Assembly: GCA_937884015.1 (NCBI GenBank)
Contig: CALGBV010000370.1
Coordinates: 1-7,960 of the forward strand
DNA: 7,960 bases
Source of the DNA: an uncultured Bacteroidales bacterium
GTDB taxonomy: Bacteria; Bacteroidota; Bacteroidia; Bacteroidales; F082
Direction of reading: 5' to 3'
The notes beneath the pieces were generated by a model that was not told the origin of the DNA, did not search any database, and saw only the letters and a program-made list of their open reading frames with translations. Every line of letters starts with the position of its first letter. Within the stretch, counting starts at the first letter, position 1. The translations under genes were made by a program, and so were the position numbers. This document shows positions 1 to 5,646 of this stretch, piece after piece.

Positions 1-86
1 TGATGGGCTTCCTCGGCATGGGCAACAACCCGATGGTGGGCGCTACCGTCGCCGTTGCCGTCGCTGTTGAGCAGGCAATGAAATAA
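1..86 (+). CDS. C-terminal end of an unidentified protein (partial)
   Basis: The reading frame whose codons include position 3 runs open from the window edge to a TAA at 84-86. It encodes a Gly/Ala/Val-rich tail with the segments GFLGMGNNPMVG and ATVAVAVAVEQAMK. The even codon use and the terminator about 100 bp downstream support this as the true 3' end of a gene that begins before the window. The short hydrophobic tail could pack against an enzyme core, but I do not recognise the family and assign no function. Confidence 0.6.
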   Translation, partial: MGFLGMGNNPMVGATVAVAVAVEQAMK

Positions 87-104
87 AATCGGAAGATTTT
101 ATCC

Positions 105-176
105 GCTCATTGAGCTTGTCGAAATGGCGGATTGATAAATTTAAAGATTCAATGATTTAAGATTTAAAGATTTGGG
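105..176. repeat. word-like intergenic repeat tract
   Basis: The spacer after the first gene contains two repeat-like pieces. Positions 105-126 carry GCTCATTGAGCTTGTCGAAA, a string resembling TTCGACAAGCTCA-type intergenic repeats that I recall from diverse bacterial genomes. Positions 137-172 carry TTTAAAGATT twice (140-149 and 163-172), with a GATTTAA between them. No ORF or promoter is visible here. The internal direct repeat is seen directly; membership in a genome-wide family is inferred. Confidence 0.4.
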
Positions 177-189
177 TCTGCGAATAAAT

Positions 190-226
190 AAAAATGCGGA
201 AAGTTGTTTGGCTTCCCGCATTTTTT
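190..226. terminator. strong bidirectional rho-independent terminator
   Basis: The arms AAAAATGCGG (190-199) and CCGCATTTTT (216-225) pair perfectly over 10 bp, and AA/TT pairs extend the stem past a bulged C. The A-run on one side and the T-run on the other give a U-tract in either direction. It can therefore end the + strand gene that stops at 86 and the - strand HTH gene that stops at 287. This is the clearest terminator in the window. Confidence 0.85.
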
Positions 227-286
227 AGTTTGTGATAGATTTAATTATGATTCTCAATATATAGAAGCAATTCATCGCGATTCTGC

Positions 287-538
287 TTAGCCCTCTCCCA
301 TCCTCTCATCTGAACTCTTCTTCACCTCTGCCGCGTAATATTTGAAAAAATTGAAATTCATGACTTGCGAGATGCGCAGGAGCAAGGCGCAATCCAAGGA
401 ACTTTTTCTGAAGATTTTATAAATATGGTTTCTGGTGCATGGAAGCTGTGCCGCCAACCACGAAACACTGCGCTTGTCGGCCTTGAGCTGTGCCTCGATG
501 ATTTGTCCGATGTGAATATTGTTGTCGTAGTTTTCCAT
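287..538 (-). CDS. small HTH DNA-binding protein, paralogue 1
   Basis: This 83-aa protein is probably a transcriptional regulator of the small XRE-like HTH type found in Bacteroidales. The N-terminal part (residues about 8-20, NIHIGQIIEAQLKADK) precedes a helix-turn-helix: RSVSWLAAQLPCTRNHIYK as helix-turn-recognition helix, then LLLRISQVMNFNFFKYY. The frame continues upstream to a TTG at 554-556. I chose the ATG at 538 because it gives the same length and the same 11-residue lead-in to the IHIG motif as its paralogue at 2778-3029. It is divergent from the gene at 621, with an 82-bp spacer, and terminates into the hairpin at 190-226. A role in controlling the divergent gene or itself is inferred from position. 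Confidence 0.8.
   Translation of the reverse strand: MENYDNNIHIGQIIEAQLKADKRSVSWLAAQLPCTRNHIYKIFRKSSLDCALLLRISQVMNFNFFKYYAAEVKKSSDERMGEG
348..385. repeat. 38-bp direct repeat, copy 1
   Basis: These 38 bases are identical to 2839-2876 and lie in the same orientation. They encode the conserved C-terminal LLRISQVMNFNF segment of the two HTH paralogues. Identity at silent positions exceeds that of the rest of the genes, which suggests recent duplication or gene conversion. Recombination between the copies would delete the 185-aa gene and the kinase; that consequence is inferred. Confidence 0.8.
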
Positions 539-553
539 GACTGAATTTTGCGG

Positions 554-561
554 CAAAAATA
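554..561 (-). promoter_or_regulatory. candidate -7 box for HTH paralogue 1
   Basis: Read on the - strand this is TATTTTTG, a full match to the Bacteroidota -7 consensus TAnnTTTG. It lies 15 bp upstream of the ATG at 538, so any leader would be about 10 nt. No clear TTTG -33 box sits 19-21 bp further upstream, which keeps confidence moderate. Confidence 0.4.
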
Positions 562-584
562 TCTGAACGAAAGCGTTTTGTTGT

Positions 585-599
585 CATCCATTTCATCCA
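585..599 (+). promoter_or_regulatory. shared 15-bp element, copy 1 (CATCCATTTCATCCA)
   Basis: The element consists of two direct CATCCA half-sites separated by TTT. It recurs exactly at 7746-7760 upstream of the radical SAM operon, in the same orientation relative to the downstream gene. Here it lies in the 82-bp divergent spacer, just upstream of the -7 box of the 621 gene. Exact recurrence is seen directly; an operator function is inferred. It could instead be a dispersed repeat. Confidence 0.45.
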
Positions 600-605
600 T
601 TTGCG

Positions 606-613
606 TATATTTG
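606..613 (+). promoter_or_regulatory. candidate -7 box for the 621 gene
   Basis: TATATTTG matches the Bacteroidota -7 consensus TAnnTTTG. It ends only 7 bp before the ATG at 621, which implies a leaderless or nearly leaderless mRNA. A TTTG at 577-580 is 25 bp upstream, longer than the usual 19-21 bp. GTTG at 580-583 gives 22 bp and is the better -33 candidate. Confidence 0.4.
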
Positions 614-620
614 CCGAATC

Positions 621-1178
621 ATGTTACCGAATTTCATCATAGAGAAGATTAAGCAACAATCGGGTTTGTCATTCGACAATGCCAAGGATTTTGAAGTGCT
701 TTCCAGCGCTTTTTCCGCTGCCGACAGATTGGGCGTGAACACCTTGAAAAGGCTTTTCGGCTATGCCAAATCGCCCATTGCGCCACGCAAGGCCACCCTC
801 GACGCCTTGGCGCATTATCTGGGCTGCGATTCTTGGGAAAGCCTCAACGGAATGGCGCCAAACGACAGCGAATGGACTGAAAAAGCCGTCTGTGCCGACG
901 AGATAAAGACAGGTTCTTCCATTGAGTTGGAATGGTTGCCCGACCGGAAACTGACCTTGCTTTGCATTGGCGAAAACCGTTTCCGCGTTACGGAAAGCCT
1001 GAACGGGAAATTGCAGGCTGGCGATGAGATAACCATTTACTATTTCCGCCTCGAACATCCTTTGGATGTCAGCCATATAGTCCGTGATGGCAAGACCGTT
1101 TGCGATGCCGATGGCAATGAGCAATGCTATGTGGCAGGGAAACGCAATGGATTGAGAATGTTAAAAATAAGAGAGTAG
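621..1178 (+). CDS. hypothetical regulator with DNA-binding-like N-terminus
   Basis: This 185-aa protein has two parts. Residues 1-77 (LPNFIIEKIKQQSG, then GVNTLKRLFGY and TLDALAHYLGCDSWESL) form a helical domain that I recognise as recurrent at the N-terminus of Bacteroidales proteins; its RLG-N-TLKRL-G pattern resembles a small HTH/DNA-binding fold. Residues about 90-185 are beta-rich (SIELEWLPDRKLTLLCIG, then FRVTES, GDEITIYYF, and CYVAGKRNGLRMLKI near the end), with no catalytic motif visible. There is no signal peptide or membrane segment, so it is likely cytoplasmic. It diverges from HTH paralogue 1 and lies 76 bp upstream of the kinase on the same strand, so the two may be co-transcribed. 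A role as regulator or sensor feeding the kinase is inferred, not shown. Confidence 0.75.
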   Translation: MLPNFIIEKIKQQSGLSFDNAKDFEVLSSAFSAADRLGVNTLKRLFGYAKSPIAPRKATLDALAHYLGCDSWESLNGMAPNDSEWTEKAVCADEIKTGSSIELEWLPDRKLTLLCIGENRFRVTESLNGKLQAGDEITIYYFRLEHPLDVSHIVRDGKTVCDADGNEQCYVAGKRNGLRMLKIRE

Positions 1179-1254
1179 GCTATTGGCAGTTGGCGCAGAA
1201 AGACTTTAGCTTATAGCCATTAGCCTTTAGCTAGCCGCCAAAAGCAACAAAAAA
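1179..1254. repeat. TTAGC/TTGGC word-like repeat in spacer
   Basis: The 76-bp spacer contains GGCTATTGGCAGTTGGC at 1179-1195, then at 1205-1234 a run of near-repeats (TTTAGCTTATAGCCATTAGC followed by CTTTAGCTAG). It ends in an A-rich stretch directly before the kinase ATG, typical of Bacteroidota starts. The TTAGC periodicity resembles word-like intergenic repeats that I recall from this phylum. No terminator or strong promoter is visible, so read-through from the 621 gene to the kinase is plausible. Confidence 0.4.
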
Positions 1255-2748
1255 ATGACAGAAGATTCCGAATATACTAGCAAGGTCACGCACGATGCGG
1301 GAGAAGTGCTCTTCGATAGCGGCGGTACTTCCGACTGCTACAAACTCATTGTCGGCAACCGTGCCTATTGCATAAAGAGGCCGAAGCCCGACAAGTGCCA
1401 TTCGCCGGAATACATGGCGTTGTTCCGCAAGGAATTCGAATTGGGCATTGATATGGAACATCCCAATATCGTGCGCTATTTTGCTTACGGCGACGATGAG
1501 CGCGGACCTTTCATTCGTATGGATTTTGTGGATGGCGACAATCTGGAGCAGTTTGCCGCAAAGCACCCCGGTTTTTTCAGTAAAAAGGAAAACCGCGAGC
1601 GTCTGCTTGACGAATTGCTGAGTGCCCTAGCCTATCTGCACGACAAGCAGATGCTGCATTTGGATTTGAAACCCAGCAACATTCTCATCACCAACAAAGG
1701 CTATCATGTGAAGTTGATTGATTTGGGGTTCGCCTGGTCGGAGAGTTACTTGTATGATGCAGGTTTCAGCCGCGATTACTGCGCACCCGAACAGCTGGAA
1801 AACCGCACGGATTGCATCGGCCCGGCCACCGACATCTATGCCTTGGGCAAAGTCATGCAGCAGTTTCATCTGGCGAAAGATGCCGTTGTGCGATGCTGCC
1901 TGAAAGAAAATCCCAAAGAGCGTTTTCAGAGCGTTGAGGAATTGAAAACCGCTTTGCAGACCAAACGGAAAGCTCCGTTTTTTGTCGTGGTTTTGCTTGC
2001 GATTCTGGTCATTTCCGTCTTGTTGTTTTTGCGTAAGCCGAAACAAAATGAAGCTGTTGAGTTACCAGAAATGGTGGAAACAACCGAAATAGCAAATGAC
2101 AGTGTTGCTGTGATTGCGGAAGATACGGTTCGGAATTTTGTGATGGAGGAAAATCAGGAGCAACAGGAAAAAATTGCTGCTGCTGAAAATTCTGCTCCCC
2201 AGATTCGGCAGGATCACGTTTATCAGGAAAATCCAATTGATAATGGCTTGGAAACTTCTGGCAACGATTCAAAAGGTTGCGATGACAGTCACAAATATGA
2301 ACACTGCGTGCAGCAGCGTGTTTGCGACACATTGGAAAACGGAGAAATCGCATTGCGTACGGTGACTAGATATTTACCTTTTACAGCAGAAGACTATTTC
2401 GATCTTGTTTTGGACACGATTGAACCTTGGTTCGACTATCTATATACAAGCTTTTTCGACAAGCATTTGGATTACACGCCTGAAATGGACGCTTATATGG
2501 AAAAAGGCGCAAAACGGGCGTTTGAACTTGCCCATGCGAAAAAGGACTTGATGCCTATGCCCGACACAATAGCTCCATATATCGACACTGGCATTGTGAA
2601 TTTCATCAACATTGCCATGATTCCTTACCGACGGCTGAAGAGGGAATATGAAATGACGCCGGAAAAGTTCCGGAATGTCACCGAAAAACGTTCCTATTGC
2701 AAAAACTACTGGCGTTTTGACAAGGGCTGTGTCACGGTTTTTGATTGA
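1255..2748 (+). CDS. membrane-anchored Hanks-type Ser/Thr protein kinase
   Basis: This 497-aa protein phosphorylates Ser/Thr residues using ATP. The kinase domain spans about residues 15-235, with Gly-rich loop DSGGTSDCYKL (21-31), ATP-anchoring K41, helix C E60, catalytic loop HLDLKPSN (D137, K139, N142), DLG Mg motif (D156), APE (177-179) and DIYALGK in helix F. All catalytic residues are present, but the HRD arginine is Leu, so activation may not need activation-loop phosphorylation. A single hydrophobic segment (241-260) followed by RK predicts a membrane anchor with the kinase cytoplasmic. An acidic polar linker (262-370) leads to a C-terminal domain (370-497, rich in Tyr/Phe/Trp) that I do not recognise. 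It is presumably periplasmic and may sense a ligand; that is inferred. It lies downstream of the 185-aa gene and converges on HTH paralogue 2 with only 29 bp between. Confidence 0.92.
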   Translation: MTEDSEYTSKVTHDAGEVLFDSGGTSDCYKLIVGNRAYCIKRPKPDKCHSPEYMALFRKEFELGIDMEHPNIVRYFAYGDDERGPFIRMDFVDGDNLEQFAAKHPGFFSKKENRERLLDELLSALAYLHDKQMLHLDLKPSNILITNKGYHVKLIDLGFAWSESYLYDAGFSRDYCAPEQLENRTDCIGPATDIYALGKVMQQFHLAKDAVVRCCLKENPKERFQSVEELKTALQTKRKAPFFVVVLLAILVISVLLFLRKPKQNEAVELPEMVETTEIANDSVAVIAEDTVRNFVMEENQEQQEKIAAAENSAPQIRQDHVYQENPIDNGLETSGNDSKGCDDSHKYEHCVQQRVCDTLENGEIALRTVTRYLPFTAEDYFDLVLDTIEPWFDYLYTSFFDKHLDYTPEMDAYMEKGAKRAFELAHAKKDLMPMPDTIAPYIDTGIVNFINIAMIPYRRLKREYEMTPEKFRNVTEKRSYCKNYWRFDKGCVTVFD

Positions 2749-2759
2749 GGTAAAAACCG
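2735..2759. terminator. candidate bidirectional terminator between convergent genes
   Basis: CGGTTTTT (2735-2742) and AAAAACCG (2752-2759) form a perfect 8-bp stem around a 9-nt loop that contains the kinase stop codon. The stem has a T-run on one arm in both directions, but no U-tract follows it. It is placed where the convergent kinase and HTH transcripts would need to end. Confidence 0.4.
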
Positions 2760-2777
2760 CTTCCCAACGCTTCCCGT

Positions 2778-3029
2778 TTAACCTTCTCCCATTCTCTCCA
2801 CTTCTCCCTTCTTCACCTCTGCCGCATAATACTGGAAGAAATTGAAATTCATGACTTGCGAGATGCGCAGGAGCAAATCGGTATCTAAGGAAGGGCGGCG
2901 AAACACCTTGTAGAGGTGGTTGCGCGTGCAGGGAATTTCGCGCGCCAGCCAGCCCACGCTGCGCCGGTCTTTCCTCAGTTGCTCGTGGATGATGTTGCCA
3001 ATGTGTATGTCGCCTTTTGTGTAAGCCAT
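2778..3029 (-). CDS. small HTH DNA-binding protein, paralogue 2
   Basis: This 83-aa protein is a paralogue of the protein at 287-538, with matching HTH core (RSVGWLAREIPCTRNHLYK, then LLLRISQVMNFNFFQYYAAEVKK) and the same ERMGEG C-terminus. The ATG at 3029 precedes the IHIG motif by 7 residues. The recognition helix (CTRNHLYKVFRR) differs from paralogue 1 (CTRNHIYKIFRK) only conservatively, so both may bind similar DNA. It converges on the kinase gene, and its start lies 38 bp from the long palindrome at 3068-3247. Dimerisation or cross-regulation with paralogue 1 is inferred. No good -7 box is visible upstream, which leaves open that it is expressed by read-through or a non-canonical promoter. 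Confidence 0.8.
   Translation of the reverse strand: MAYTKGDIHIGNIIHEQLRKDRRSVGWLAREIPCTRNHLYKVFRRPSLDTDLLLRISQVMNFNFFQYYAAEVKKGEVERMGEG
2839..2876. repeat. 38-bp direct repeat, copy 2
   Basis: This is identical to 348-385 in the same orientation and lies inside HTH paralogue 2. The copies are about 2.5 kb apart and bracket the 185-aa gene and the kinase. Confidence 0.8.
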
Positions 3030-3067
3030 GCCGCCCTGTGGTTCGGCTTCCGCCCTTGCGCCTTGGC

Positions 3068-3247
3068 ATAGAAATAGCGTGAACGTTTGCCGCCTCTATG
3101 ACCACTGTAGGCTCTGGAATGCCTTGTCAAACCATAAAAAACGAAAGATTCACGCTAAAAAGCATGAACCTTCGCTCTCCATTCCTGTCTGACATAAATT
3201 TTCCAGATTTACAGTGATAGGAACAAGAGCAAAAGCCCTGTTTATAT
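3068..3247. repeat. long imperfect palindrome (MITE-like or structured RNA)
   Basis: The element has two arms of about 88 nt around a centre near 3158. The inner stem pairs 3142-3156 with 3161-3174 across an AAAA loop, with few mismatches. Further blocks pair collinearly: TGTCA (3125-3129) with TGACA (3190-3194), TCTGGAA (3113-3119) with TTCCAGA (3201-3207), CACTGTA (3103-3109) with TACAGTG (3210-3216), and TTTGC (3086-3090) with GCAAA (3229-3233). The outer ends ATAGAAATAG and CTGTTTATAT also partly pair. Offsets stay within 2-3 nt, so the symmetry is unlikely to be chance. It has no coding capacity. It could be a miniature inverted-repeat element, a non-coding RNA, or a leader structure for HTH paralogue 2. 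Confidence 0.6.
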
Positions 3248-3451
3248 CAGATTATGTTACTCTATCTTCTTTTTGTGCCTTTTATATTTTAAATTGGCTT
3301 CAAAAATAGATATTTTCTGATAAATGTGGACTATTATGAATAAAAATAATATACTTTTATGACTCGTGGTAACAGACAAGTGCTTGAAACCAACGAGTTA
3401 AGTGATGTTGGGTATAATAGAATATTGTTGCCTTAATTTTTGAATATCGTT
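3248..3451. other. AT-rich intergenic region with one hairpin
   Basis: No credible ORF is present in this stretch downstream of the 382-aa gene. A stem pairs ACTCGTGGT (3362-3370) with ACCAACGAGT (3389-3398), with one bulged A and an 18-nt loop that can itself fold (CAAGTGCTTG). On the - strand it would end the peptide operon transcript, but the T-rich tract is not directly adjacent, so it is at best a weak terminator. A perfect TATAAT occurs at 3413-3418, but that is not the box used in this phylum. Confidence 0.4.
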
Positions 3452-4600
3452 TTATTTTTCATTTTGTTCTCCATCGCCTCCGTTCAAAGATGCTAAGATA
3501 TCAAAAATGTACTTAAACATTTCCCAAAGAGATATAGGCTCTCCACTAAGCTTTCTAGTGATGCCCCATACAAGTCCTACAAGTGCCGGCACGCCAAACC
3601 ACCAAAAATCAAGGACACTTTTTAGTATTAACCCTAGTATTAACAATGCAGCAGATACCCATATTATGATTTTAGTTTTCCTAATTTCTTTGAGTAACAT
3701 TTCTTCCTTTGCTTTTTTTTCCTCTGCTTTTTCTTGCCGAGTTTTTTCTCTATAACTGATTATGATAGGCTCGTATTCTTCTATCCGTTTTTGCATTATT
3801 GCGTCATAAGATGAACAATAATCCCCAAAATAAGATTCGTCCACAAAGTAATGGTAGGCACGCTTCATTAAACCTTGAAAGCCTTCAATCTGATAGTTTC
3901 GGTAATTATTTGTATGCTCAGAGGAACCTGCTTTAAACATCTCACCATTTAAATCAACTTTGAACACGCCACCATTTACATCATACGTTTTGGTTGAGTC
4001 AATACAAACCTGCACATTTTTGGCTTCAGCAAAGCGTTTTATATCATTAGGGTTAAGCTCAAAAAGTATTTTTCTTAAGTAAAGCTTATCATATAAAAAA
4101 TAAGGTTCATCACCATATATTTCTTTAAAATCATATTGGAATTTATCAATATCAATTGTATCTTGTAAAGTTTCTATTTCCAATCTTTCTCCATCTACCA
4201 AGAATACAATGGATTTTGTCGGTTTATTAAGGATATTTTCGTAATTAGAGCCTATTCTTAGGCAAAACAGAAGCTGCGTATCATTCCCAACTTCTTTTCC
4301 TTTGTACATTCTAAATGAACTTAAATCCATCAGTACTCTTATATGGACAGAATTATTTATTATCTTAGAATATTCAACATTCTTATTGAGGATAAGAGAA
4401 TTACTCCCAAGATGACTTAAACAAAGTACTGCCTTAGGCAAATTATCACTAGTTTGGTCTTCTAAGATATTGTATTTGCTCTCGATTGCATTATGGATAA
4501 AAGCACCCTTATTTTTTGACAAAATAGCATACATCCAAATATAATCGACATCATCATCATAATCACAACGGACTTTTATCGTATTATTTTTGTTTTCCAT
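3452..4600 (-). CDS. AT-rich hypothetical protein with two C-terminal TM segments
   Basis: This 382-aa protein is not recognised. Residues 1-265 are soluble, mixed alpha/beta and rich in Asn, Asp, Lys and Tyr, with no catalytic motif that I can identify. Residues about 268-310 are a highly charged helical stretch (REKTRQEKAEEKKAKEE) that could be a coiled coil. Two hydrophobic segments follow, IIIWVSAALLILGLILKSVL (311-330) and WWFGVPALVGLVWGI (333-347), then a short amphipathic tail. It is therefore probably tethered to the inner membrane with its bulk in the cytoplasm. It lies 19 bp after the zinc-protein gene and is likely the last gene of the peptide operon. Its codon use is clearly AT-richer than the upstream genes, which suggests separate acquisition. 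A role in export, immunity or membrane targeting is possible but unsupported by motifs. Confidence 0.75.
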   Translation of the reverse strand: MENKNNTIKVRCDYDDDVDYIWMYAILSKNKGAFIHNAIESKYNILEDQTSDNLPKAVLCLSHLGSNSLILNKNVEYSKIINNSVHIRVLMDLSSFRMYKGKEVGNDTQLLFCLRIGSNYENILNKPTKSIVFLVDGERLEIETLQDTIDIDKFQYDFKEIYGDEPYFLYDKLYLRKILFELNPNDIKRFAEAKNVQVCIDSTKTYDVNGGVFKVDLNGEMFKAGSSEHTNNYRNYQIEGFQGLMKRAYHYFVDESYFGDYCSSYDAIMQKRIEEYEPIIISYREKTRQEKAEEKKAKEEMLLKEIRKTKIIIWVSAALLILGLILKSVLDFWWFGVPALVGLVWGITRKLSGEPISLWEMFKYIFDILASLNGGDGEQNEK

Positions 4601-4619
4601 ATTTTGTTTATTATTACAG

Positions 4620-4802
4620 TTATTTACATTCTTTCATATATCCAAAGGCGCACTGGCTGCACTTGAAGCCGCCACTACTATATTTTCCTTTGTGCTTAGG
4701 CAGGCAAAATGGACAGACGCGATAACCGCATTTGTCGCAAACATACCATTTGTTTGTTGTTGGGAATTCTTTTCCACAACATTGGCAGGGGATATAGACC
4801 AT
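4620..4802 (-). CDS. 60-aa four-CxxC zinc-ribbon protein
   Basis: Four CxxC pairs (C6/C9, C22/C25, C30/C33, C48/C51) give enough ligands for two zinc ions. C8 and C59 are extra cysteines. The first three pairs are closely spaced (YVCDKCGYRVCPFC), and the fourth follows a Lys/Gly-rich loop, as in binuclear or cross-brace small zinc proteins. The ATG at 4802 is 4 bp after the stop of the 279-aa gene, so the two are translationally linked. It has no signal peptide or hydrophobic stretch and is likely cytoplasmic. It may act as an adaptor binding RNA or protein in the operon's pathway; no enzymatic function is visible. Confidence 0.8.
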   Translation of the reverse strand: MVYIPCQCCGKEFPTTNKWYVCDKCGYRVCPFCLPKHKGKYSSGGFKCSQCAFGYMKECK

Positions 4803-4806
4803 AGTT

Positions 4807-5646
4807 TTACAATTTGAATTTATTTAAGTCAAAACCATAATCAAGGAACAAGTTGTCAAGTTGTTCGAAATTGACACGCTCATTGAGGCAACCTGCGATG
4901 TATATGATAATCTGATAAGTCTGTATCACTTCCCTATCATATAAGTTGCAGACATGCCGCTCATAGTCGGCTTTGTTGTATGGATGGTTTTGTGTGCGGC
5001 AAAGCTCGAAGTCAAGCAGTTCCAACGCCCAAGTGTAATTCTGCTCATGGATAGCGTTGTGAAGCACTTCGTGGTCGTGCATGATGCGCAGGTTGCGAAT
5101 GAGCACATTGGCGGCGATGAGATAATCTTTGTCGAAGCCTTTATCGTTCATCTTCTCCCATTTGTTTACCTCATCGGTGATTTGCTGCCGTGTCATAAAC
5201 GGTGCATCGCTGATACGGTAGGGACATTCCACGTTGTATTGCAATAAAACTGGTTTTCTGTCCACATCAGTTTTGATGATATGGATAGGATAGTCCAACT
5301 CCAAAACGCATTCCATGTGGTTGGCCTTGATGCCCAATGCTTGCACTTCTTGTCCGCAATGGAAATCGCGCAAGGCATCTTCCTTGAGCAGCAATCCCCA
5401 TACATCTTCTGGCATTTCAGGCGTATATACAAAGTTGTGTTGCGTATAACCCAAACCGTTGCCTTTGCTCACCACATAACGGCCATTCTCCGTTCTGCCA
5501 ACAACGTAACTGCGACCATGAATGGGACTAACTTGCCACATGGTCTTATCGCCGTGTTCACATCTCAAAAGAGGATGATAAGTGATGTTACCCTCTATTT
5601 GTCTAATGATTTGAAAGGGTATCTCTTTAGCATTTACACTTTCCAT
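4807..5646 (-). CDS. hypothetical protein with kinase/SelO-like signatures
   Basis: This protein is 279 aa from the ATG at 5646. The frame extends 7 codons further to a TTG at 5667, but the ATG gives a 20-bp overlap with the upstream 77-aa gene, typical of coupled translation. I do not recognise the family. Numbered from the TTG, three motifs recall protein-kinase-like folds, especially SelO AMPylases: SKGNGLGYTQ (67-76), like the SelO KGAG-TPYS strand with its ATP-binding Lys; ALRDFHCGQEVQALGIKAN (98-116), like the IREF-SEAM-ALGIPT helix with E107; and LHNAIHEQNYTW (202-213) followed by LLDFELCRT (217-225), resembling a catalytic loop and a D-F-x metal motif. The usual catalytic Asp is not obvious. 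It could be a divergent AMPylase, kinase or pseudokinase acting on the peptide or a partner. The resemblance is by eye only. Confidence 0.7.
   Translation of the reverse strand: MESVNAKEIPFQIIRQIEGNITYHPLLRCEHGDKTMWQVSPIHGRSYVVGRTENGRYVVSKGNGLGYTQHNFVYTPEMPEDVWGLLLKEDALRDFHCGQEVQALGIKANHMECVLELDYPIHIIKTDVDRKPVLLQYNVECPYRISDAPFMTRQQITDEVNKWEKMNDKGFDKDYLIAANVLIRNLRIMHDHEVLHNAIHEQNYTWALELLDFELCRTQNHPYNKADYERHVCNLYDREVIQTYQIIIYIAGCLNERVNFEQLDNLFLDYGFDLNKFKL

Noticed and set aside
539..556. TTG start at 556 for HTH paralogue 1
   Set aside because: The ATG at 538 matches the length and N-terminal spacing of paralogue 2 exactly, and the upstream codons overlap the -7 box.
669..1124. 151-aa - strand open frame opposite the 185-aa gene
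   Set aside because: The + strand frame has the TLKRL-YLG-SW signature of a known Bacteroidales domain and a promoter box; the antisense frame has neither.
2440..3105. 221-aa - strand open frame
   Set aside because: It lies antisense to the kinase 3' end and overlaps HTH paralogue 2 in another frame. Its Arg/His-rich composition looks like a shadow, while the HTH gene has a paralogue supporting its frame.
3068..3247. CRISPR array or tRNA in the palindrome
   Set aside because: There is one palindrome with two arms, no repeated units with spacers, and no cloverleaf or T-arm sequence.
3413..3418. Perfect TATAAT -10 box
   Set aside because: The housekeeping sigma factor of Bacteroidota uses TAnnTTTG. 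There is no -35 partner and no gene downstream on the + strand.
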